The notes below the pieces were generated by a model. It saw nothing but the letters and a program-made list of their open reading frames with translations, did no database searches and had not been told where the DNA came from. From Nemertoderma westbladi (Eukaryota; Xenacoelomorpha; Nemertodermatida; Nemertodermatidae): a stretch of 35,507 nucleotides of DNA. Shown here one piece after another: positions 10,573-19,673 of this stretch; position 1 is the first letter of the stretch, and each line of letters begins with the position of its first letter. Location: positions 1-35,507 of the forward strand of contig JAUCBJ010000496.1 of the NCBI GenBank assembly GCA_032718475.1. The letters are read 5' to 3'. The translations under genes were made by a program, and so were the position numbers.

Positions 10573-11154
10573 AGTATTTTGTTCACTAATAGAACAAAGG
10601 AACTATTTTTCACTAATGGAACAAATCATTATTTCATCACGCAATCAAGCCAAAACCAAAACAACTTTTGTCCTGACTTCCTAAGCAACGAAAATGAGTA
10701 CAGGTGGCCAGAAGCACTCGGTCTGTTCACTAATCGCTGAGAATGTGGGCAGTTCACTAGAGGTAATCGAATATTAGTTCGGAGAATGTTTTTTAGTTCA
10801 ACACCTAAATTGTATAATGGGCCTGTAACCGTAATTTGGGCTAAAATTTCACTGATGTAATCAGTATATTTACTGCTTGCTGTACTTCCGGTGAAATGTA
10901 TTCTGGCGAACCCCACTTCACTTTAAGATAACCGAGTAGTAGGGTAAACAACTTAAAGGAAACAGCGTCTTCCATAGTCTACCATGTTAAAGACTTTGCC
11001 GAACGGCTCTTGCCCCGCCTACGTACTATGATTACCATTGTGTCCCTCGCCCACTTACTATGGTTACCATTGTGCTGTGCATATGTAACATATGTCACCA
11101 CTGTGTATATGTGACATATGTGGTGTGGTATAAGACCAGTCCACAGACGGAAGT
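10573..11154. other. Non-coding flank left of the virus-like element, with short repeats
   Basis: TTCACTAAT followed by a short GAACAAA-type word occurs at 10582 and 10609, and TTCACTAAT again near 10727. At 11025-11076 a 19-bp block (TACTATGRTTACCATTGTG) is repeated with 32-bp spacing. At 11088-11098 and 11111-11121 an 11-bp perfect inverted repeat (ACATATGTCAC) could form a hairpin. Around 10983-11010 the words CATGTTAAAGACTTTRCC match part of module A of the right inverted repeat (21268 onward) in direct orientation. No gene was recognised. Confidence 0.5.
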
Positions 11155-11634
11155 AATTTAATTAATTCGTGTCTACCGGTTGGCGTTTGACCTTGAACCA
11201 CAATAGGTAAAACCCGATAAGTAAGGAAGTGGGTTGCAGACGTTTGTTATAAATCTTTAACATGATAGACTATTACAGATGCAACAACTAAAAAAGGTGA
11301 ATAAACACAGACTAACGGTGGCTACCAATATTGCAATTCTACGGATATTGTCAAGCAATAAGTTGTGGTGGCGAGCCGCGAAGTGAGTTTAAGGTATTTA
11401 TAATATTATTTTTTAATTTGATTATTCTACTTATATGGGGAGGGGGGGAGCAGTGAAGTGTGTGAAAGCATATAGGTGTCACCGGTGAGTTGCTTTATCG
11501 CCGTCTGTCACCACCATAAATTTTTGATTGCTAATAACTCAGTTATTTCGTGATTTGATGAAAAAATGGGGCGAGCCATGAAGCGAGTGAAGCCTTAGCA
11601 TATGGGTACCATTAATGAGTTGTTGGGGCGAGCT
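11155..11634. repeat. Left terminal inverted repeat (modules A' and B')
   Basis: 11155-11408 (A') and 11409-11634 (B') match, in reverse complement and at roughly 80-85 percent by eye, 21126-21420 (A) and 20901-21125 (B). Shared landmarks include GGCGTTTGACCTTGAACC, AACATGATNGACT, ACAACTAAAAAA, ATTCTACTTATATG, GCATATAGGTG and CCTTAGCATATGGGTACCATTAA. The motif GGGGCGAGC, followed by a word with GAAG, recurs at the module edges (near 11367, 11569 and 11625). Confidence 0.85.
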
Positions 11635-11773
11635 ACAACGAAGTAAGGTTATTGTATTTATAATATTATTATTTTAATTTGATTATTTTACTTAAATCCG
11701 TCACCGCTTTTATTTAAAAATTTCTCCCACCACCTCACCCACTTATTCCACTATCGTCATCTACCCAATCTTC

Positions 11774-12183
11774 TTATTCATCCTCCACATCATCACCTTC
11801 ACCACCACCACCACCCAACATCTCCAACATCCCCTGCAACATTTCGATTTCCCCCTCCATTTCATTCTCCCGCGCACATCTCTCCGCCTCCCGCGCTCTC
11901 CTATCTCCCTCCGCCTCCATTTCTAACGTCCAATCTTCCCCCACGCACTGTTTTTCCTCGCTTCTTCCCCCAAATAATGTTTCTTATCTATCTCCTCCCA
12001 CTCGTTCCTCGGATTTAATACCCTCTCCAACCGCGCTTCTTCTTTCTCCCTCGCATACATCGCCACCAATATCTCTTCGTTCTCCTTCGCAATTTCATTC
12101 GCTACATCCTCATCTTCCTCCTCTTCCTCCTCATCCCTATCTACCTCATCCGCAACAATCTCATTCTCTCCATCCACATTCAT
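11774..12183 (-). pseudogene. Acidic coiled-coil protein, one frameshift
   Basis: The first 86 codons (12183 to 11923) are very acidic, with a run of Glu/Asp (residues about 15-28) followed by a Glu/Lys/Arg-rich stretch likely to be helical. A frameshift at a G-run near 11945 ends the frame. In the next frame the same composition continues (Glu/Arg-rich helix, then a short Gly run and an acidic tail) to a stop at 11774-11776, giving about 136 codons in all. I do not recognise the family. It is the last gene before the left inverted repeat and is transcribed away from the capsid genes. Acidic coiled-coil accessory proteins are common in DNA viruses, but nothing here fixes a role. Confidence 0.5.
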
Positions 12184-12535
12184 GTATAATAAATAAATAA
12201 AATAAATTAAATAAATATGTTTATAATAATGTATAATGGGGTACTATAAATAAATAAATTTATATAACATTTTAATAATATTTATTTCAATCGATATTTC
12301 ATTATACCAACAAATATTTCAACCGGTAATTCATTATACCTACAGATAATTTAACAAATTTATAATTTTCTACCACAAAATAATAATAATTATTATTTAA
12401 CCATGTCTGACTCGTTACAGCGACACTGCGACCTACGAACGCGACCTATTTATAATAATAAAGTTCCTACCGCTCGCGCTCGAAAGATTCACACTGAATG
12501 TTTAATCTTCTTTATTTGAGGCTGCCCATCAGTCT
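12184..12535. other. AT-rich intergenic spacer
   Basis: This gap between the two minus-strand genes is strongly AT-rich, with AATAAATAAATAAAATAAAT-type runs near 12190. On the minus strand it must hold the 3' end of the 430-codon gene and the promoter of the acidic gene. A minus-strand AATAAA-type poly(A) signal and several TATA-like words are possible but not distinctive. No coding sequence was recognised. Confidence 0.5.
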
Positions 12536-13828
12536 CTATCTGTAAATGTATTCATCATCCATAATGTCCTCTTCAAAGTCGCTGATATCTTCATACTCAT
12601 AGCTAGGTGTTTTATTCACGACGAGATAAATTTTTCGCTTAAGCTCTTGTTCTTTCATGGCTTGAGGTGTTTTCATCTGAGCGCTCACATCCCCAACGAG
12701 GGTATCAATATCCTTATAATCATTCTTTTTTTCAGCGCCGCCTCCTAGCTCATTTTCCGCAATCGTTGGCAACCAGATTTTTTTCTCACCTATTTTCTTA
12801 GCGGTGACTTTTACTGCCTCGGACGTCTTCAGCTTTCTAGCGTTGTTCAGCATTTCCACTTTCATGAGTTCCTTGTCCAGTAATTCATCAATCGCAGCCT
12901 CAACAACTAACTTTTTAATCGGTAGAAAGTCACACCCAGTCGGAATATCGTGGCCCGCGTACTTCTGTAATTCCTTAATTATCTTGACATTTGCATTGTT
13001 TCAGGGATGAAAATAACCTTGGTGTCGAAGTTGTGGGACAAAATAATATATCCCGTTTTTGTTAACGATCGATGTGTACCTTATACTAACCTCGTCGATA
13101 TTCTCCTTAACATTCTTATCTATGTTAAAGTCGAGCAAACAGAATTCATCCGCTCTGAGATTCAACCCATCGTAATATAGAACAACCTTCCGCTGTCTAC
13201 CTATATCATCCGCTTCCCAAACGCCGACAAATCGTTGCCCTTCAAAGCCGTAGATATATCCAATGTACCCACAATCTTCAAACTCCATAAAATTATCTTC
13301 GTGAATTTCCTTCTTTTTTGGTTCAATACGGGAAAGAACGGCTTTGGCGTGGATGTTTTGTAAGACATCTAGAATTCTTCGCGAGATAAAGGTTGATGCG
13401 CCGTTTTTCCCAATGCGTAAGTACGCGTGATTTATGGGTGTTATAAACAAATTACCTCTGGTGTATTCCTTGTAATATTCAATAGCTATTTTCTTATAAT
13501 TGAGGAAGTCAAATAGGAATCTTATGTTCTGGTAAGTAAGGCTTACCGATTCTTGCACGACGTTGCGGCCTTTGTTGGCATCACCCCAACGATTGAATCG
13601 AACGTATTTCCCATTAAATGCTTTTATTTCTATTCCTTCCTCCAAACACTCGAGACTCCACGAACTCTTACCCGTAGCCACTGTTATGTATGGGGTAGGT
13701 ACACTGCTAGTAGAGCTACTGCTTAATGGTGTCATTTTTGGTTGTGGCGGCTTCACAGATTCTATCGACAAATTTTGTGAAATATTAAGTGTAAAAATAA
13801 TCAATAATATTGCGCTAAAACAATGCAC
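12536..13828 (-). pseudogene. 430-codon virus-element gene with one in-frame TGA; weakly PC4-like
   Basis: A 275-codon frame (13828 to 13001) ends in TGA at 13001-13003, and the same frame stays open down to 12536, including a charged C-terminal part with an acidic tail (DFEEDIMDDEY). It is therefore most simply one gene of about 430 codons with a single stop, better preserved than the capsid genes. The N-terminus has a hydrophobic segment (about residues 5-17) like a signal peptide. Residues about 55-110 have a strand-and-KG pattern that recalls PC4-type single-stranded DNA-binding domains, but this is a weak impression. I do not recognise the remainder. Alternatives are two separate proteins or stop readthrough. 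Confidence 0.55.
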
Positions 13829-14351
13829 GAAAAAATATGAAATAATGAATTAACCCGAATGATGAAATAAAGTATTTTACGGCGTATTTATAATATAATG
13901 AAGGGCTATCGAGATAACCGGTATATTTTAACCACTCAACCGGTTTAATAGCTATTGTCCTGAGATAAATTTTTTTTGAAAAACTTCCTAAATTTCAATG
14001 GAAATATTTATTTACGGTTAAATTGGTTGACGTAAGTGGTAACAGCTTTGCAGTGGCGATTAATGCGAGCGATATAAATTTCTATAGACACACCCCCGAA
14101 TTTCCACAGAATATTACTCACGGTTAAATTGATTGACGTCAACTGTATTAACTGTGTAGCTTCTTAGAAGTTTCATAATTTTAAGCATGAGCGAATTTAA
14201 TTTAATGTCGGCATCGTAAACTTTCCCTCCCGACGGATATTTTTACTGTAATCATTTAATAAAAACGAACGATAGCAGCGAGCGAACGACTTTTTAAAGA
14301 CACACCCATTATAAATATACCCATTGGTCAAAATATTATTGATTAAGCGGT
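13829..14351. promoter_or_regulatory. Divergent promoter region with duplicated modules
   Basis: This 520-bp gap separates minus-strand genes from the plus-strand capsid row. CGGTTAAATTGRTTGACGT occurs at 14015-14033 and 14121-14139 (106 bp apart). GCGAGCGA, a short AT-rich gap, then AGACACACCC occurs at 14065-14095 and 14278-14307. A TATAAATA at 14310-14317 lies 35 bp before the dUTPase ATG (14352), and a minus-strand TATAAATA at 13885-13892 lies 57 bp before the minus gene's ATG (13828). The positions fit a bidirectional promoter; that is inference. Confidence 0.6.
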
Positions 14352-15011
14352 ATGACAATGTTGGGGCAGCTTGAGGCTATAGATAAGATCATTCTTTCGA
14401 ATATATTATTCATTATTTCATTTCTTTTCGGAATTTTTTTAGGTAAAATACACCGTAATAAAAAAATGTTTCCAATAACACAACCTGAAAACAGTCACTG
14501 CGGGCCTAATTCAATTATTCCAATAAAAATTGAATTGTTAACCCCGACAGCTCGAGGGCCTGTATGTGGATCATATAGTCCAGCTGGGATTGACCTACAT
14601 AGCGTTGTGAATAGAACAATAGAGCCGCACTCACGAATGTTAATTGAGACCGGCGTTAAAATATATTTACCCACCAATTATTTTGGAAGAATTACACCGA
14701 TTTTTACCGTAGCAAAAATTAGAATCAATGTTGTCGAATGTGTACTGGATTCGAGTATAGAGTTTATAGAGTATAGAGTTTATAGAATTTATTCGGTAAT
14801 ATAGATCAACTTGTAATTATATTGGCTAACAACACATCTAAGGAATACGTTGTAAGTTCGGGCAATAAAATATGCCAGCTTATATGCCAACAATGTAATG
14901 CGCCAATACTTTACGTTTCTAATATTTATTCGGATGATTATTCCGGGCTTTTACCGACGAATTTAACACCGTATGGGGAAGAGTTTAATTCGGCATTTCA
15001 CTGCACATATT
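14352..15011 (+). pseudogene. dut: dUTPase (trimeric type) with N-terminal membrane segment, broken
   Basis: dUTPase converts dUTP to dUMP and pyrophosphate, keeping uracil out of DNA; many DNA viruses carry one. The core starts near codon 60 and shows motif I (SYSPAGIDLHS) and the start of motif II (FGRITP). A motif III-like VLDS segment follows, then frame changes, and a motif IV-like SGNKICQLI appears in another frame at about 14822-15011. A 16-bp tandem duplication (14753-14768 and 14769-14784) helps destroy the frame at motif III. The motif V glycine-rich P-loop is not clearly present. Residues about 16-30 form a hydrophobic stretch (ILFIISFLFGIFLG), which is unusual for dUTPase and could be a membrane anchor or a fused upstream gene. 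It is first in the plus-strand gene row. Confidence 0.8.
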
Positions 15012-15096
15012 AAAAATATGCGGCATTAAACGCATAACACCAAACTCGGTTGGTGACACATGTCATTACTATAAAGACAAAGATCTGGAATTAAAA

Positions 15097-15777
15097 TTGG
15101 TGAATACATGGAAGATGTGGATATACCATTTCATATTGCCCCGTATAATCTTATTGAAATCGATCTTAATCATGGGCTGTATTGAGTCAATTATAAATTA
15201 TATTACCATATATTTGAAAAAAAAATCTATAGCCCACCACGGTTTCTCCGATGTTAAGTTTAACTATCACAAGCACACATCGAAAATACATTTGCATTCT
15301 ATGAAAGGGCGCTATTTCCAATTCTACGGGGATTTAATAAATATATTTGGCTTATCGTCTTTAAAAAATAACTTACTTGGTCTTGGTGAGTTTTGGTCAA
15401 TACATTACAACCCAGAAAACAACTTACTAAGTTTAGGCTCTAGAAATTCTGACAAAAATGGAATTGAATTTGCTGAACCATGCGATATAACGAGGGATAG
15501 ACATACAATGTTTATATATACAGATATAATTGAATCTTCTCACGTAGGACATTCTATGGTTCCTCTGTTGCGGATAATCCCGTTAAAATGGCAACCATAC
15601 TCATTTCTAAGTCAAGAGATCAAAAACACTCATTACAAACAGTTAAAAAATAAAAAATTTGTTAATACAATTAGTATAACACTTCGCGATCATAAAGGAA
15701 AGCATATAGTGTTTCATGGTGGTAAAACAATTTTAGTTCTAGAACTCAAAAAACAGCCACAATTAAAAAACTGGTAG
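15097..15777 (+). pseudogene. Penton-like minor capsid protein, first copy (N-terminally degraded)
   Basis: The C-terminal two thirds match the second copy (15779-16584) in pattern: a FHSMKGRY/FKGKQWE-type strand, then a HVGHSMVPLLRIIPL-type block and an ISITLRDHKGK-type terminal block. In invertebrate Polinton-like loci this family sits beside the F54H12.2-like capsid gene and is a good candidate for the penton or other minor capsid protein (inference). Codons before about 15180 do not look like the family N-terminus; the expected LPSN-type beginning was not found between the dUTPase end and here, so the 5' end is degraded or lost. The stop at 15775-15777 lies 1 bp before the second copy's ATG. 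Confidence 0.65.
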
Positions 15778-15778
15778 A

Positions 15779-16584
15779 ATGATGAATGGTTATTATGTTG
15801 TACTACCTTCAAACGCGAACCCAATAGAATTTCCACTTAATAATGCTAGCGATTTCCAAACAAATTTATAAATTCCATTACTTATCGCTAGGGGGCAATG
15901 GTTAGTAGGTTTGACTAGTATAACCTACGTATCTAGTATTCGTCACGATAATAGTAACATTTATATAAAGGCCATAAAAAATAAAAAAATGGATACAAGA
16001 ATATCACTCTCCCGGAAGGGTCGTTCTTGACATTGGAAAGAATCATCGAGTTCTTCAACAAAAGCATTATTAAAGCACAAATTAATTTAGTTGATAATAG
16101 AGCGAGGTCAGGCGATATAACTATTCATTTCAAAGGGAAACAATGGGAAATATTCGTCAGCAAACGTTTGGGTGGTTACCTAGGATTAATAGAGCACGAT
16201 ATTGATAAATTGGGTTTCAAGTGCGTAAAAACCGACACTGGAGATTATAATTTAATTATAATTAATCCGCGAAATAATAAGTACCAGTGCCATAAACATC
16301 CTGATGCAGTCGAGATACTAGACCCTAACATAAATAGTCCCCTTAATTGTGTTGAATCTCAATTTGTGGACAATAACGAATATCCGCTGTTGCGTACCAT
16401 ACCATTAGAAGGGGAATACGGTGAAGTCATTACTAGAGAGGTTGAACAAATATATTATAAAAAACTTCAAGTAACATCTAATTTACGCTATATACGGGCT
16501 AAATTGGTTGGGGATTCGGGTGATCTGTTGCGCTTTCATTATGGGAATTCAATATTGACGCTTCATTTTATGCGAATTGGTTGA
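15779..16584 (+). pseudogene. Penton-like minor capsid protein, second copy, with stop and frameshift
   Basis: It begins MMNGYYVVLPSN, a start typical of this family, followed by a GQWLVGLTSITY strand. An in-frame TAA at 15869-15871 and a frameshift in about 15990-16027 break it; from 16027 the frame is open to 16584 and carries the PLLRTIPLEGEYGEVI block and an HYGNSILTLHF terminal strand. The length (about 265 codons) fits the family. The block it shares with 15097-15777 shows the two are tandem paralogues. The role proposed is pentameric or minor capsid subunit of the virus-like particle, by association with the adjacent capsid and protease genes. Confidence 0.7.
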
Positions 16585-16659
16585 GATAGTTACAGTTTAA
16601 TCGATGTGAATTATTTATTATTTATTATTATCTGATTATCTGAAGTAATAGCGACTATA

Positions 16660-17249
16660 TGGATAAATTTCTAGGTCACAGCTGCGGGCGTGATTATTAC
16701 CCGCCGCTGGAAAAACCTGGAATAATAGTAGATTTCCAATATTATACACATCTTCAAACAGATCAACCAACAATTTGTGACCATTTTTAAAGAGTTTGCG
16801 GCTTATAATACTACTACAAAGTCGTTAGAAAACGTGTGGTTTATTGCCGGACCATCTGCAAAAATTTTAATTTAAGCGAATACGATCGTCTCACACAACT
16901 CGCCAATATTACGCATCACATTTATTTAGACTACGGATTTATGGACCAAAGTGCATTTAAAATGTACATACAGGAATGGTTACAATAAAAAAAACGGTTG
17001 GGGTTTCAAATTTTAATACGTGGCATACCGAAATTATTTATTTTAAAAAATGAATTTAATGTGAATGGAACACTTCTAGAAACTTACGGCATAAATGAAA
17101 AATATGTCAATTATGACACCAAATGTCTTTTCCACGATTATTCGATATTAACAAATTGTGTCTACCATTCTGATAATAGTGACATGTGTTTTAATTATTG
17201 TTCTGTGAAACTTGCGGTTGGTTATGGGGAATGGTTATCATCGAATTAA
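16660..17249 (+). pseudogene. Unrecognised gene(s) between penton-like and core protein genes, broken
   Basis: An ATG at 16660 opens a frame (MDKFLGHSCGRDYYPP) that stops at about 16789. Protein-like sequence continues in other frames (an ENVWFIAGPSAK segment near 16830, and a YLDYGFMDQSAFKMYIQEW segment near 16925-16985 ending at a TAA), and a further 83-codon frame runs 16998-17249. The pieces look like one or two short proteins with several frameshifts. No Walker A motif is present, so this is not the packaging ATPase I would have expected in a Polinton. I do not recognise it; its place in the morphogenesis row suggests a virion or assembly role. Confidence 0.4.
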
Positions 17250-17355
17250 TGTATATGTAATTAATTTATTGTGTTATTATATGCTACTTATATTTATTGA
17301 TTACACATATACGTATGTAGTAATATTATTATTATACGTTATAATACCAATAATA

Positions 17356-17883
17356 ATGTCAGATTCTAATTTGTTAAAATTATATAGCACCCCCCAAATC
17401 CAACTGGGAAGTGGGGGCTATAGTAATATACCTGTTTTTAAAGGCGGAAGCATTCTTCCGGGGTTTGGGCCTTCTACTGGCATATGGAATAATAAGAATA
17501 ATAAATTCGGCTGGCAATACGGTCGAAATCGGCAACGAGGCCGTGGAATATTAACAGCTGGTCTTGGTATATTAGCGCTTAAGTTAGGGAGAAAGGTGCT
17601 AACTAAAGCACTTCCCAAAGCGGCAAAAGTGGCGCGGAAATACTTAATACCGGAAGGAAAACGATTTTTGCGTAATAAAGCGGATGATTTGATAAATAAA
17701 GTGGCTACACAGTTAGAACCACATCCAAAGACACGCCAAATCGCTCAACGGATGTACAATGAATTTACAAACCCAAAAAGTAAAAAAAAGAAGGGCGGGA
17801 AACGGTGTCACCCAAGTGTGGGTATGAACGTTGGCCGTAAACGTAAAAAGCGAAATGTCGTGACATTTTTATGTAACTTAACA
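17356..17883 (+). pseudogene. Basic pX-like core or membrane-active minor protein, frame-fused to the capsid gene
   Basis: Starting at the ATG at 17356, the protein is Gly/Ser-rich at first, then has RQRGRGILTAGLG followed by a Lys/Arg/Leu/Ala amphipathic stretch (residues about 65-110) and a very basic C-terminus (KSKKKKGGKR and RKRKKRN). This is the layout of adenovirus/adintovirus core or minor virion proteins that bind DNA or membranes; the match is by character rather than close similarity. No stop separates it from the following capsid ATG at 17884, so the two are fused in one frame; since all plus-strand neighbours have indels, a lost stop is more likely than a true fusion. Confidence 0.55.
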
Positions 17884-19134
17884 ATGAGTAAATTAGAATT
17901 ATCATTATTCTTGAGTAAAACAAATCAGCGGGAATACACATCTTTGCATTTTTTGGATATCTACCCGATTTCTGCTCTTGACGCGAACGCCAGACAAATC
18001 AAGTTCTTTATACCCCAGTCAAATGTTCTATATACTGATTTAAAGAATTCGAAATTTCACATTAAATATAAAATTACATGGGATGGTAATAGAGCTAACG
18101 ACGATACAACCCTCCACCATCTCAATTACCCGGGTGGTTCGCTGTTTGAGAATTGTTTGTTATACCTAAATGAAAAGCTAGTTGAAACTCAAATGGATTC
18201 TACGCCCAGAAGTCTACATTTCAGACATTACTGTTGACAGATGCTAACGAAAAAAGCGGTATTTTAAGGGGTGGTGGTTATGAGGACACAGATAATAATC
18301 TAGGTGGGGTATCTGTCGCTACTGGGAATGACGTTCGCGGGAATTACGTTAAATTCGTGGTGGCTCCAATTTTTCTAGACTTGACAAGCCAGGACAAATT
18401 ATTACCGCCCGGAATCAATGTTTGACTTCGTATAGACCGAGTATCAAATAATTTTTTTTTGAAAGTTGAACCCCCAGCCGGATTAACAAATCCAAGAGTA
18501 GAAATCATGAGTATTCATTTAAAAATAAAACGTCACAGGATTGACACTGAGGTTATACGCGCACATTTATTGGGGTCACAAAAAAAGTGACTTTATTTAT
18601 ATCTTGTTAAAACAAGAAGTGAAAACCTTCACTATTGGTGGCGGGCACTCCAGTTATACAGAATCGAACATAATCCAAGGAAAATTACCTAAGTATATTT
18701 TGATTGGAATGGTTACCAACGCCAGCTTCAATGGGGAATTAAGCAGCAATCCGCTACATTTTAAACATTTTGATTTAAATTACGCCGAATTAAACATCGA
18801 TTCCCGTGTCATACATGGGTATCCATACCGTCCTAACTTCCCAGAAAACAATTTTACGCTGGAATTTTAAAGTTTAATGAACGTATTCAAGAGCTTGAGC
18901 GGCGTATTTTGCTCGCTAACACCAGAACGGCTTCGTACCCAATTTCCTTTGATAGTATTTGATCTTACCGCAGGTGGCGATCAAAGCCACGAAATTCAAC
19001 CTAGTATACATACAAGCGGGCATTTGATTCTGAAATTTAGTAATGCGCTAGTTAACACTATTAACGTTATAATAATGTCAAGCTATGATGCTCTTCTATC
19101 TATTTCAGAAGCAAAAGAAATAATAACAGAATAA
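17884..19134 (+). pseudogene. F54H12.2-like capsid protein (candidate major capsid protein), several breaks
   Basis: It matches the invertebrate family annotated 'uncharacterized protein F54H12.2-like', found next to Polinton-type integrase genes and here taken as the capsid protein. Visible landmarks are the start KLELSLF, LLYLNEKLVETQ (near 18160), LPKYILIGMV (near 18690), HFKHFDLNYAEL (near 18765) and a C-terminal VFDLTAGGDQ...SGHLILKF block (18955-19040). Breaks: frame loss at 18235-18237, in-frame TGA 18423-18425, a frameshift in about 18560-18600 and an in-frame TAA 18868-18870. About 417 codons remain, near the family's usual length. It is flanked by the core protein gene and the protease, the usual morphogenesis context. 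Confidence 0.75.
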
Positions 19135-19225
19135 AAGGTCTCACATAGTACAAAGTAAGCGAAGCCGCACCGCCGGTGGAATTATTGGAATTCTCTTAAA
19201 CTTTTAATAATACGCGCACACTGAG

Positions 19226-19673
19226 ATGTTGGACTCTATACAATTAGCGAAATTCCTGGTGGGGCCCGACTACATCGGTGTTTACGCAATCGACCAATTA
19301 CACCTAATATACAAAACAAATACAAATAAGCATAAACACAATTATTCATTTATTATTAATAATCAACGTATAGATAGGTCTTCCGGGGCAACACTGGTCT
19401 TACGCGGTATGGTTAACAGGGTTGCGCATTATTTAGATTCCTTCGGCAAAGCCCCACCGCCAAGAATAGCTTATTGGTTACATAAGTATACCCAAAAGGC
19501 ATACTTGGAATCATAAAATATTTCAAGCACCACATTCGACTCAGTGCGGTCTATTTTGTCTGTATTATTTAACCGAGGTGCCGAAAAATCCTGGAGCAAT
19601 GAATATATTCACCCCTAATTTGCAGTACAATGATTTATTGTTATTACAGTGGACACTTTCATTAATAAAATAA
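19226..19673 (+). pseudogene. Adenain-like cysteine protease, frameshifted
   Basis: Adenain-type proteases mature capsid and core proteins in adenoviruses, adintoviruses and Polintons. The N-terminal frame (19226 on) has a YIGVYAIDQL segment and AHYLDSFGKAPP with the acidic residue of the triad. The catalytic His lies in another frame (GQHW, codon 19392-19394), so there are compensating indels near 19385-19430. A stop at 19514-19516 follows another frame change, after which QAPHSTQCGLFCLYYL (from about 19524) carries the catalytic Cys, open to the TAA at 19671-19673. All three catalytic residues can be located, but no single frame contains them, so this copy cannot make active enzyme. Confidence 0.75.

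Noticed and set aside
9514-10613. Open frames on both strands across the minisatellite
   Set aside because: The repeat unit lacks stops in several frames; the encoded peptides are just the repeat translated.
16660-17249. Packaging ATPase of a Polinton
   Set aside because: No Walker A or Walker B motif is visible in any frame, so position alone is not enough.
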